This document shows, piece after piece, positions 41,350 to 48,919 of a stretch of 64,000 nt of DNA (positions within the stretch are counted from its first letter, which is position 1; each line of letters starts with the position of its first letter). The notes under the pieces were generated by a model that saw nothing but the letters and a program-made list of their open reading frames with translations, had not been told where the DNA came from and did not search any database. The translations under genes were made by a program, and so were the position numbers. Source of the DNA: Bittarella massiliensis (ex Durand et al. 2017) (GTDB lineage: Bacteria > Bacillota > Clostridia > Oscillospirales > Ruminococcaceae); contig NZ_LN908975.1 in assembly GCF_001486165.1 (NCBI RefSeq), positions 616,220 to 680,219 on the forward strand, read 5' to 3'.

Positions 41350-41456
41350 ACTATGTATCTCCCTTTCCTGTTGGATTTGTGAAGCGGGGTTACGACGCAG
41401 TCTATGTAAAAATGGGCCCCGGGGTTCCCCTTTTGGCGGAAAAATCGACCGATCGG

Positions 41457-41485
41457 TTGTCCTTTTGGGGAAAAGGGAGTATCCT
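41457..41485 (+). promoter_or_regulatory. Promoter of the DUF3795 gene
   Basis: TTGTCC, 17-bp spacer, TATCCT, in the divergent region with the binding-protein gene. Confidence 0.6.
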
Positions 41486-41534
41486 TTTTGGTACAGACAT
41501 CCGCCCGTCGGGGCGCCAAAAAGGAGCGATCGCC

Positions 41535-42095
41535 GTGAAGGATTTTGATAGAGAGGACCTGCTCCTCTCCCTCTGCGGGCTGTGCTGCGGCCTCTGCCCG
41601 ATGCAGCTGGGCGGCCACTGTCCCGGCTGTGGCGGGGGGCCGGGCAACCAACCCTGCGCCATTGCCCGCTGCAGTGGGGAGCACGGCGGGGTGGCCTACT
41701 GCTCCCTCTGCGACGAGTACCCCTGCCGGCGGTACGCGCAGCCGGAGCCCTTTGACTCCTTTATCACCCACCGCAACCGGCGGGAAAATCTGGCGCGGGT
41801 GCGGGAGATCGGCACCGCCGCCTTTCGCGCCGAGCAGGAGGAGCGGCGGGACGCCCTCGACGAGCTGTTGGCCGGCTACAACGACGGCCGGCGCAAGACC
41901 TTTTTCTGCCTGGCCTGCAACCTGCTGGAGTGCAGCGAGATCCGCCGGGCGCTGGTGCGGCTGCGGGAGGAGACATCGCCCCGGCAGCCCCTCAAGGAGC
42001 GGGCCGCGCTGGCGGTGGGATTGTTGGAGGGGGCGGCCGCCCGCCAGGGGGTGACCCTCAAGCTGCGCCGCAAGCCCCAGGAGAAGAGGGGGTAG
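41535..42095 (+). CDS. DUF3795 Cys-rich protein
   Basis: 186 residues from GTG 41535 behind AAGGAG. N-terminal Cys-rich zinc-finger-like block (LLSLCGLCCGLCPMQLGGHC then PGCGGGPG, CSLCDEYPCRRYAQ) matching DUF3795, then a helical part with FFCLACNLLEC. Predicted metal-binding, function unknown. Directly precedes the relic CRISPR array. Confidence 0.85.
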   Translation: MKDFDREDLLLSLCGLCCGLCPMQLGGHCPGCGGGPGNQPCAIARCSGEHGGVAYCSLCDEYPCRRYAQPEPFDSFITHRNRRENLARVREIGTAAFRAEQEERRDALDELLAGYNDGRRKTFFCLACNLLECSEIRRALVRLREETSPRQPLKERAALAVGLLEGAAARQGVTLKLRRKPQEKRG

Positions 42096-42099
42096 GCGG

Positions 42100-42980
42100 G
42101 TCGCCCCTCAGGGGGGGCGCGGAGCGAAATGTCCGCGGTTGCCGCCCGGCGGGCGGGTGGCGGGTCGTCCCCCTGCACGGGGCGGGTGGGTCGAAATGGC
42201 ACTCCGGCGAAACCGATGACCGGGAAGAGAGGCTCTCTCCTTCCCGGGATAGGTGGGTCGAAAGAGCGGTGGGCTGTGGAGGCAATTTGCGCATCCATGG
42301 TCTCACCCCTCCCGCGGGATGGGCGGGCAAAACAGCTGGAATGCGGCCGGGTCCGGCGGTGTGTGGGGGCGGTTCGCGCCCAGCCGGGGGAGGAGGGCTT
42401 TTTGCCGGCGGTGGAAGTCTTTTCGCTGTTCCAATCTCCCGCGGGGGGATAGGTTAAAATACCCAAACTGCCGGTGCGCCCATCGCCCGGCGCTGTCTCC
42501 TCCCGTGGGAGGGGCAAATCGAAATAGCATGATGCCGGAGTGTGGGTCTTGGGCCTTCGGCGATTGCCTGCGCGGGGGTGCGGATCGAAATTTCGGGAGC
42601 AAGGGCGCGATGGTGGAGAGAGGCGTCGCCCCCGCGCGGAGCGAGTGGATTGAAATGACAGTGGACAAAGAAAAACTGACCGAGACCATAGTCTCGCTCC
42701 ACGCGGGGGTGCGGATCGAATTTTGCCGCGCTTGGCCCGGCGCAACTGGTTTGGGGCGGCGCATCCCACACGGGTGCGTGGATTGAAATTTTTCGTCTTC
42801 GCAAAAGGGCAACTCGTGCTTATGGTCGCACCCCACACGGGTATGTGGGTGGAAGTGCGAGTGTTGATACCGTGGCGCCCTTCGCCGCAAATCGCCCCCG
42901 GCGCGGGGGGAGGGGAAGCGAAGGTTGGGCAATACCGGCGTTTTGCTGGTCGCCCCTTTGCGGGGGGCGGGAGAGAGGGG
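42100..42980 (+). CRISPR. Relic type I-C CRISPR array, about 14 decayed repeats
   Basis: Repeat-like units start at about 42100, 42164, 42232, 42300, 42368, 42427, 42495, 42562, 42625, 42691, 42758, 42825, 42891 and 42949, mostly 63-68 bp apart (31-34-bp repeat, 33-36-bp spacer). The best units are 42625-42656 (ends GTGGATTGAAAT), 42758-42789 and 42825-42856 (GTCGCACCCCACACGGGTAT). Others keep only GTCnC, a C-run/G-run stem and GAAAT. Spacers differ from one another. No leader or cas genes adjoin; the array is ~38 kb from the cas operon. Several stems keep pairing by changes on both arms (for example CCTCCC/GGGAGG at 42495). It is probably inactive for adaptation, and possibly still transcribed. 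Confidence 0.82.
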
Positions 42981-42988
42981 GAGAAGGG

Positions 42989-43576
42989 ATGGCCATTCAA
43001 ATTGCCGCCCTGGCGATCTTGGCGGCCTTTTACGGCATCTACCTGGGCAAGATGCTGGCCCAGCGCAGGCGGGGGATCCGCACCGACCAGATGGCCCGGG
43101 GAAACAAGAGGGGGCGGCTTTTCTGGACCGAGTTGCTGCTGAAGGGGAGCACCTACGCCGTGGCCCTGGCCGAGACGGCCTGCGCCCTGGCCGACTGGAA
43201 CAGCGCCCCCTCCTGGCTGCGCTGGCTGGGGTTGGGGCTGGCGGCCGCAGGGGTCGGGGTGTTTGCCGCCTCGGTCTACACCATGCGCGACAGCTGGCGG
43301 GCGGGCATCCCCCGGGAGGGGAAGACCGAGTTGGTCACCGCCGGCATCTACCGCTTTAGCCGCAACCCGGCCTTTCTCGGTTTTGACCTGACCTATCTGG
43401 GGCTGCTGCTGGCCTTTTGGAACCCCCTCCTCCTCGCCCTCTCCTGCCTGGCGGCGGTGCTCCTGCACCTGCAGATCTTGCAGGAGGAGGCCTTTCTCCC
43501 CACCGCCTTTGGCCCGGCCTACACCCGCTATCGCAGCCGGGTCTGCCGCTACCTGGGCAGGCGGCGGCTGCGCTAG
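42989..43576 (+). CDS. Isoprenylcysteine carboxyl methyltransferase (ICMT/PEMT)-like membrane protein
   Basis: 195 residues from ATG 42989 (GGGGGAGAAGGG upstream). About five membrane segments and the methyltransferase block LVTAGIYRFSRNPAFLGFDL with EEAFLPTAFGPAYTRYRSRV at the end, as in bacterial ICMT-like enzymes that use SAM to methylate small or lipid substrates. Substrate unknown. Ends in a strong terminator. Confidence 0.85.
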   Translation: MAIQIAALAILAAFYGIYLGKMLAQRRRGIRTDQMARGNKRGRLFWTELLLKGSTYAVALAETACALADWNSAPSWLRWLGLGLAAAGVGVFAASVYTMRDSWRAGIPREGKTELVTAGIYRFSRNPAFLGFDLTYLGLLLAFWNPLLLALSCLAAVLLHLQILQEEAFLPTAFGPAYTRYRSRVCRYLGRRRLR

Positions 43577-43584
43577 AGAGAAAA

Positions 43585-43625
43585 AACGGCGCCCCTTCCC
43601 GGCTGTGGAAGGGGCGCCGTTTGGG
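43585..43625 (+). terminator. Terminator
   Basis: Perfect 15-bp stem AACGGCGCCCCTTCC with its complement, after the ICMT-like gene. Confidence 0.8.
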
Positions 43626-43818
43626 TGAGGGGGAGATGCGGCCCTTGGCGGTCGGCAGGCGGGGAGATCGGCCCTTGGCGGGCGGCTGTCTCGCCCGCCG
43701 TCTTTTGGCACGCCGCGGGGCAAAGGGAAAGGGGCGTTTTTTTGAAAAGGGGTTGTAGTGTTCCCACACTTCGCTATACTGGCAGTAGCGGCGCTGCTCA
43801 AAAACGAATCGGGAGGAA

Positions 43819-44310
43819 ATGACCGTGCAAAATGCAACCCATCTGACCCTGTCGCCCATCGGCGTTGTCCGCGCCGAGGGCGGCGCCTTTCGCCTGGAGG
43901 TGGCGCCGCCCTATCGCCCTGCTCTCGCCGGGCTGGAGGGCTTTTCCCACCTGCAGATCCTCTGGTGGTTTTCCGGCTGCGAGGACGCGCGTTCCCGCGC
44001 CAGCCGCACCGAGGAGGCCCCCTACCGGCGCGGACCGGCCCTGCTGGGCACCTTCGCCACCCGCTCCCCCCGGCGGCCCAACCCCATCGCCCTCTCCTGC
44101 GCGGGGGTGTTGGGGATAGACCGGGAGAGGGGCGTCCTCGTCCTGGACTACCTGGACGCCGAGGACGGCAGCCCGGTGCTCGACATCAAGCCCTATCTGC
44201 CCAGCCTCGACCGGGTGGCGGCCCCGAGTGTGCCCGGCTGGTGCGCCCACTGGCCGGCCAGCGTGGAGGAGAGCGGCGACTTTGACTGGGGAGCGGAGTT
44301 CTCCTTTTAG
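43819..44310 (+). CDS. TrmO/TsaA-family methyltransferase-like protein
   Basis: 163 residues, ATG after GGGAGG. TLSPIGVVRAEGGAF, GFSHLQILWWF and GTFATRSPRRPNPIALSCAG are the TsaA/TrmO signature (TRSPxRPNPIGLS). TrmO methylates N6 of t6A37 in tRNA(Thr) with SAM; shorter Clostridial members may act elsewhere. Monocistronic with a terminator. Confidence 0.88.
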   Translation: MTVQNATHLTLSPIGVVRAEGGAFRLEVAPPYRPALAGLEGFSHLQILWWFSGCEDARSRASRTEEAPYRRGPALLGTFATRSPRRPNPIALSCAGVLGIDRERGVLVLDYLDAEDGSPVLDIKPYLPSLDRVAAPSVPGWCAHWPASVEESGDFDWGAEFSF

Positions 44311-44366
44311 TTGTTGGGCCTGCGATGAGGGCCCTTGTTTGCCCCGCGCCGTCGCGGGCCAAAGAG

Positions 44367-44397
44367 GAAAGGGGACGCCAACCGGCGTCCCCTTTTG
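44367..44397 (+). terminator. Terminator of the TrmO-like gene
   Basis: AAGGGGACGCC / GGCGTCCCCTT stem with AACC loop and T4. Confidence 0.88.
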
Positions 44398-44730
44398 GGC
44401 TGTCCGCCCCTTTTTCGTCGTTTGTGGGGAGGGGCCTCTGACCCCGCTAGGGGGGACGGCTTGTATCGCACCTTGAAGGGGCCTCTGTCTGATTTGTGCT
44501 TTGGGGGGACGGCCTGGGGGCGCGTTTTGCAGTTGGGCACGGTCGGGCCCTTTCCTCTGCTCTTTATCGAGAAGTGGGGCGGCGCCCCATTGGGGGGCGT
44601 GGCGTTGACGGGGCGTGGGCGATGCCCCGACCGGTGAAAGGAAAAGAGAGCAGCGGCGGGCAGGTCCTTTGTTGGAGGAAATCTGCCCGCCGCTGTTTGT
44701 TTGGTGGATGGAGGGGCTTGCACCGCCCCT
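44398..44730. other. Gene-free stretch with imperfect direct repeat
   Basis: Two copies of GGGGCCTCTG...GGGGGGACGGC lie ~48 bp apart (44433 and 44480). The right end is a hairpin terminator (44651-44699) for the permease gene. No coding potential seen. Confidence 0.5.
44651..44699. terminator. Terminator of the SsuABC-like operon
   Basis: CAGCGGCGGGCAG / CTGCCCGCCGCTG 13-bp stem around a 20-nt loop; T-rich on both sides. Confidence 0.7.
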
Positions 44731-45549
44731 TTAGGCGGTGTGTTGGAGCCGCCGGTCGACCCACTTTTCCAGCAGGACGACGCACTGGTAGAGCAGGGCC
44801 GCCACCACTGCCAGGATAAAGACGCCGGTCATCACCAAATCCATCTGAAAGACCTGGCCGCCGTAGACGATCAGGTAGCCCAGCCCGGCTTTGGAGACCA
44901 AGAACTCGCCGGCGATGACCCCCACCAGCGAGAGGCCGATGTTGACCTTGAGGGAGTTGAAAAGGGTGTGCAGGTTGGAGGGAAAGACCACCTTGGAGAA
45001 GAGTTGCCAGCGGGTGGCGCCGAAGGTGCGCACCATCTTGATGGTCTCCTTGTCGGTGTTGAGGAAGCCGTTCAGCATCTCCATCACCGTGACGATGAGG
45101 GAGATGGCCAGGGCCATGACGATGATGGCCTGGGTGCCCGCCCCCACCCAGATGATGATGACCGGGCCCAGGGCGATTTTGGGCAGGGAGTTGAGCACCA
45201 CCAGGTAGGGCTCGGAGACTTTGGAGAGAAAGGGGGACCACCAGAGCAGGACCGCCAGCCCCACTCCCAGCCCGGTGCCCAGCAAAAAGCCGATCAGCGT
45301 CTCGTAACAGGTGACGCCGATATGTAGGGCCAGGTTGTTGTTGGACGCATTCATCAGCGTCTTGACGATGCGGGACGGCTGGCTCATGACGAAGGCGTCG
45401 ATGACGCCGACGCGGGCCAACACCTCCCACAGGGCCAAAAGAAAAACCAGGATGAGCACCTGGCAGAGCCGGATGTTCACCTTCCGGCGCCGAATTTTTT
45501 TGAGATAGACGGCCCGCTCTTTGGAGATGGCCGCAGTGGTTGTCATCAT
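44731..45549 (-). CDS. ABC permease, SsuC/TauC type
   Basis: 272 residues from ATG 45549 (AAGGAG 8 nt upstream). Six membrane segments. The EAA loop is ETIKMVRTFGATRWQLFSKV followed by VFPSNLHTLFNSLK, as in SsuC/TauC/ThiX. Overlaps the ATPase stop by 4 bp. Works with the ATPase at 45546 and probably the lipoprotein at 40312. Confidence 0.92.
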   Translation of the reverse strand: MMTTTAAISKERAVYLKKIRRRKVNIRLCQVLILVFLLALWEVLARVGVIDAFVMSQPSRIVKTLMNASNNNLALHIGVTCYETLIGFLLGTGLGVGLAVLLWWSPFLSKVSEPYLVVLNSLPKIALGPVIIIWVGAGTQAIIVMALAISLIVTVMEMLNGFLNTDKETIKMVRTFGATRWQLFSKVVFPSNLHTLFNSLKVNIGLSLVGVIAGEFLVSKAGLGYLIVYGGQVFQMDLVMTGVFILAVVAALLYQCVVLLEKWVDRRLQHTA

Positions 45550-46307
45550 TGGTTCAACTCCTTCCAAATCAGGTTGAAGTAGTGGCTGAACTGCGGGTTG
45601 TTGCGCCGCTGCAGGGGGGGCAGGCCGGGCTGGTCGAACTCCACCTGGTGCACCGCCTTGACCACCGAGGGCCGGGCCGAGAGGACGATGATCCGGTCGG
45701 ACATGCTGATGGCCTCGGGGATGTCGTGGGTCACCATCAGGGTGGTTTTGCCCTCCTTTTTGAGGATGCGGTAGATGTCGTCGGTCACCGTGAGCCGGGT
45801 CTGGTAGTCCAGGGCCGAGAAGGCCTCGTCCAGCAGCAGAATCTGGGGGTTGACCGCCAGGGTGCGGATCAGGGCCGCCCGCTGGCGCATCCCTCCCGAG
45901 AGCTGCGAGGGGTACTTGTTTCGGAATTCGTAGAGCTCGTAGGTCTTTAGGAGCTTCATGGTCCGCTCCCGGCTCTTCTCGTTGAGCATCCCCCGGATCT
46001 CCAGCCCCAGGGTGGCGTTTCGCCAGATGGTGCGCCAGTCCAGCAGATTGTCCTTTTGCAGCATATAGCCGATCTGCCCGCTGATGCCGCTGACCGGCTC
46101 GCCCTCGATGCAGACGGTGCCGTGGGTGGGCTGGTCCAGCCCCGCTATGATGGAGAGGAGGGTCGATTTGCCGCAGCCGCTGGGGCCGACAATGCTGATA
46201 AATTCGCCCTCTTTTACCTGAAAGCTGACATTTTCAATGGCAGTCACTTCGCCGTTGTGCGCCTGATAGGTCTGGGACACTCGGTCCACTTTCAATATCG
46301 CGTCCAT
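45546..46307 (-). CDS. ABC ATPase, SsuB/TauB type
   Basis: 253 residues from ATG 46307 behind GAGGTG. Walker A GPSGCGKSTLLSI, signature LSGGMRQRAALIRTL, Walker B ILLLDEAFSALD, H-loop VTHDIPEA. NitT/TauT family importer ATPase. First gene of the operon. Confidence 0.95.
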   Translation of the reverse strand: MDAILKVDRVSQTYQAHNGEVTAIENVSFQVKEGEFISIVGPSGCGKSTLLSIIAGLDQPTHGTVCIEGEPVSGISGQIGYMLQKDNLLDWRTIWRNATLGLEIRGMLNEKSRERTMKLLKTYELYEFRNKYPSQLSGGMRQRAALIRTLAVNPQILLLDEAFSALDYQTRLTVTDDIYRILKKEGKTTLMVTHDIPEAISMSDRIIVLSARPSVVKAVHQVEFDQPGLPPLQRRNNPQFSHYFNLIWKELNQ

Positions 46308-46990
46308 GCAATCACCTCGATTGTTTACCACAGTATATACGCCGCCCCCCCTGCGCGTCACAGCGGCGGGGGGCGGCGTTCGTCCCCTGTGCTGCAGGGG
46401 CCCCCTCTTTACAAGGGTCTTGCCGAGGGAGAAAAAGGGGGAAGGGGTTCCTCTGGATGCAGGGGAGAGCTGAAGTTTTGCCCTGGCAGGCCGTCCAGCC
46501 CAGCGGAGGCCCTGCCGCGCGGTGGGGGGATGGCGACGGGGCGCTTCTGTTGTGCCGCTGCACCCTGTCCGGCGGCACAATGGCGGTCTATGCGGGCGGC
46601 GCGGAGGATCGGATGGACGAATGGGGGATGGCTGCTTCTGTGCGGTGCGCCAGATTGTCCGGGCGGTGCAGGGTTCCGGGTGGACAGGTGGTGGGATGGC
46701 CACTTCTGCGGGATGCACCAGATTGCCCGGGTGATACGGGGTTCCGGGGGAGCGGACGGAGAATGGGTATTTCTACGGGGGATGCCGGATCGCCCGACCG
46801 GCGCGGGATACCGGGTGGACAGGCGGTGGATGGCGGCTCTGCGAGGTGTGCTGGTTTGCCTGGGCGAGGGGGGGCAGGCGACGGCCCTCCCCCCCTCGCC
46901 CGCCTGGAAAGCGATTGCCCGCCTAGGGCGCGGCGCGCACCGGCCGGGCAATTTCGGCGCGGCGGAGAGAGGGGAACAGCGGAAGGCAAA
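46308..46990. other. Gene-free stretch with 67-bp tandem repeats
   Basis: No credible gene; all frames open on both strands because of composition. Contains the 67-bp array (46621-46866) and, at its right end, the luxS promoter. Confidence 0.7.
46621..46866 (+). repeat. Tandem array, 67-68-bp unit, ~3.6 copies
   Basis: Units begin GGATGGCTGCTTCTGTGCGG (about 46625), GGGATGGCCACTTCTGCGGG (about 46692), GAATGGGTATTTCTACGGGG (about 46760) and GGATGGCGGCTCTGCGAGG (about 46827), and close with CCGGGTGGACAGG-type words. Similarity spans the whole unit, so there are no spacers. Not divisible by 3, non-coding. Confidence 0.8.
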
Positions 46991-47019
46991 TTGCGAAAGA
47001 GGACGATTTGTGGTATAAT
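46991..47019 (+). promoter_or_regulatory. luxS promoter
   Basis: TTGCGA (46991-46996), 17-bp spacer, TATAAT (47014-47019). Confidence 0.85.
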
Positions 47020-47069
47020 GACTTTGATTTTGTAAGTAAAAACAGACGAGAACAAAAGGGGGAGTTCAC

Positions 47070-47543
47070 ATGAGAGAACCGATGAAGACCATCAAGAGCT
47101 TTCAGGTCGACCACACCAAGCTGCAAAAGGGGCTGTACCTGTCCCGCGTCGACGGGGACTGCGTCACCTACGACATCCGCATGTGCACCCCCAACGGCGG
47201 CATCTACCTGCAAAACGCGGGGCTGCACACCTTTGAACACCTCTTTGCCACCTACGTGCGCAACAGCGACCACTCCGACGAGGTCGTCTATGTGGGGCCC
47301 ATGGGCTGCCGCACCGGCTTTTACTTCATCGCCCGTGACAGCATGAGCCGCCAGCAGGTGCTGGATCTGCTGCGGGAGACCTTCCTCTTCATCTCGGAAT
47401 TCGTGGGCCAGATCCCCGGCGTCAGCAAGCCCGAGTGCGGCAACTACCTGGACCACGACCTGAACCAGGCCAAGGCCTACGCCCGCACCATCTGCCAGGT
47501 GCTCGAGGGCTGGACCCCCGAGCGGATGGACTACGAGGGATAG
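47070..47543 (+). CDS. luxS: S-ribosylhomocysteine lyase
   Basis: Splits S-ribosylhomocysteine into homocysteine and DPD, the AI-2 precursor. 157 residues, ATG after GGGGGAG. The metal site is His53 and His57 in GLHTFEHLFATYVRN plus the Cys of KPECGNYLDHDL; catalytic Cys80 lies in GPMGCRTGFY. Operon with ywlG 13 bp downstream. Confidence 0.97.
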   Translation: MREPMKTIKSFQVDHTKLQKGLYLSRVDGDCVTYDIRMCTPNGGIYLQNAGLHTFEHLFATYVRNSDHSDEVVYVGPMGCRTGFYFIARDSMSRQQVLDLLRETFLFISEFVGQIPGVSKPECGNYLDHDLNQAKAYARTICQVLEGWTPERMDYEG

Positions 47544-47556
47544 GGGGGCGGCGGCT

Positions 47557-48117
47557 TTGGAATGGGATTTGACAGAGCTGACCGAACAGGCGCGCCGGGC
47601 GGCGCGGGAACTCTGCGAGGTGGCGGCCCTCCGCCCCGGGGATCTGCTGGTGGTGGGCTGCTCCTCCAGCGAGGTGACCGGGCACGCCATCGGCTCCTTT
47701 TCCAGCACCCAGGTGGCCGACGCCCTTTTTGAGGGCATCTTCCCGGTGCTCTCCAAACAGGGGGTCTATCTGGCGGCCCAGTGCTGCGAGCACCTCAACC
47801 GCGCCCTCATCGTAGAGGAGGAGGCCGCCCGTGCCCACCGGCTGGAGGTGGTCAACGCCGTCCCCCAGCCCAAGGCGGGGGGCGCCTTTGCCACCGCGGC
47901 CTACCGGGAGTTTTCCCGCCCGGTGGCGGTGGAGCGGGTACGGGCCCAGGCGGGGATGGACATCGGCGACACCCTCATCGGGATGCACCTGCAGCCGGTG
48001 GCGGTGCCGGTGCGCCTGAGCCTGCGGGCCATCGGCCAGGCCAATCTGGTCTGCGCCCGCACCCGGCCCCGGTACATCGGCGGCGAGCGCGCCCACTACG
48101 ACCCCGCTCTGGGGTGA
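47557..48117 (+). CDS. ywlG: UPF0340 / YwlG-family protein
   Basis: 186 residues, TTG start 8-9 nt after GGGGGG. LVVGCSSSEVTGHAIGSFSS, GVYLAAQCCEHLNRALIVEE and the end ARTRPRYIGGERAHYDP match YwlG/TIGR01440. Function unknown despite available structures of the family. Second gene of the luxS operon. Confidence 0.92.
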   Translation: MEWDLTELTEQARRAARELCEVAALRPGDLLVVGCSSSEVTGHAIGSFSSTQVADALFEGIFPVLSKQGVYLAAQCCEHLNRALIVEEEAARAHRLEVVNAVPQPKAGGAFATAAYREFSRPVAVERVRAQAGMDIGDTLIGMHLQPVAVPVRLSLRAIGQANLVCARTRPRYIGGERAHYDPALG

Positions 48118-48138
48118 TGGGCGGAGAAGAGGGCAAAA

Positions 48139-48266
48139 AAAACAAAACCGCCGGTGAAATGGGCGGTCTGTGCCGGACCCGAACGGGCGTCATATAGGCG
48201 TCGCCTCCCGGTGGGCGGCGGCGTTTGGCGGACGCATGACACCCACTGTCGCCGGCAAACCGGCGG
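48139..48266 (-). repeat. Dispersed ~120-bp element, copy B (inverted)
   Basis: Read on the minus strand it starts CCGCCGGTTTGCCGGCGAC and ends TTTCACCGGCGGTTTTGTTTT; the last 21 bases are identical to copy A at 9223-9243. Its ends form a perfect 8-bp inverted repeat (CCGCCGGT / ACCGGCGG). The T-rich end makes it look like a minus-strand terminator. Confidence 0.72.
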
Positions 48267-48401
48267 ATCCGGGAGGCCGTTCCCCATGGTGGTTACGCGG
48301 GGAGCGGTTTTTTGTGACTTTGCGCCCTTTTGTGCAGGGGGGGCGAGCGCAATGGGACGCCCCCGGCGGGGGGCATTGGAATGAGGGCGGGCATGCCATC
48401 A

Positions 48402-48445
48402 ACGAGAGAGGGCCGGGCGGATTTCGCCCGGCCCTCTCTCGTTTT
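48402..48445 (+). terminator. Strong terminator
   Basis: 18-bp perfect stem (48402-48419 with 48425-48442) followed by TTTT; probably ends luxS-ywlG transcripts. Confidence 0.88.
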
Positions 48446-48628
48446 GGGTGGAGGAAGATGTCAAAATTGTTGGGAGAGGGGGGTTATAAAGAGAGCGTGG
48501 GGTGTTTTGTGAAAAGGGGAAGGAAGGCGTCGATCAGGAGAAAATGAAAAATTGGACAAGTTGCCCGTTGTGCGGAGAAAAGTATAGTAAAAACATCTAT
48601 TGAAAAGAAGAAAAAAATAGGTGTTGTG

Positions 48629-48670
48629 AAATGGTGCACAAGGGAAAAACAATTTTTTTGTGCACCATTT
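48629..48670. repeat. 13-bp perfect inverted repeat
   Basis: AAATGGTGCACAA (48629-48641) and its complement (48658-48670), 16 bp apart. A second palindromic pair (ACCGGTGCAC at 48710 with ACAACCGGT at 48734) lies 40 bp on. Could be operator sites for the nucleoside operon or a terminator-like hairpin. Confidence 0.65.
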
Positions 48671-48828
48671 GAGGTGAGGGGAAAGCCGCCTGGAGAGAGG
48701 GAAAAAATGACCGGTGCACTTTGTGGGGAGCGCACAACCGGTTTGGAAGGTGGGGAGGTGGAGGGAGGAGTTTTGTACAAATAAACAAATCTGCCTGTGG
48801 CCATTTGGTAGAAATAAATGAAGGGTTA

Positions 48829-48857
48829 TTGACAGGGGGGAAGGCGGCGGCTATCTT
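48829..48857 (+). promoter_or_regulatory. Promoter of the BMP-nucleoside hydrolase operon
   Basis: TTGACA (48829-48834), 17-bp spacer, TATCTT (48852-48857). Confidence 0.8.
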
Positions 48858-48919
48858 AGGAAGCAGCAAGAGCCGCAGCCGTCCCACCGGGGCGGCGCGG
48901 GAAAAAAGGAGGCTTTCCT

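Larger units (their letters stand above)
48118..48828. other. Gene-free stretch: dispersed repeat copy B, terminator, AT-rich palindromes
   Basis: From left: inverted copy of the ~120-bp element (48139-48266), a strong terminator (48402-48445), then ~350 bp of purine-rich, AT-richer DNA with two inverted repeats upstream of the BMP gene. No gene seen. Confidence 0.7.

Noticed and set aside
41350..41534. Riboswitch upstream of the NMT1-like binding protein (thiamine or SAM type)
   Set aside because: No recognised core motif; only divergent promoters are visible.
43356..43859. Minus-strand frames across the relic CRISPR array and the ICMT-like gene
   Set aside because: Antisense shadows in G+C-rich DNA; no start signals or family motifs.
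46621..46866. 67-bp tandem units as another CRISPR array
   Set aside because: Similarity covers the whole unit, so there are no variable spacers, and no I-C repeat end (GAAAT) is present.
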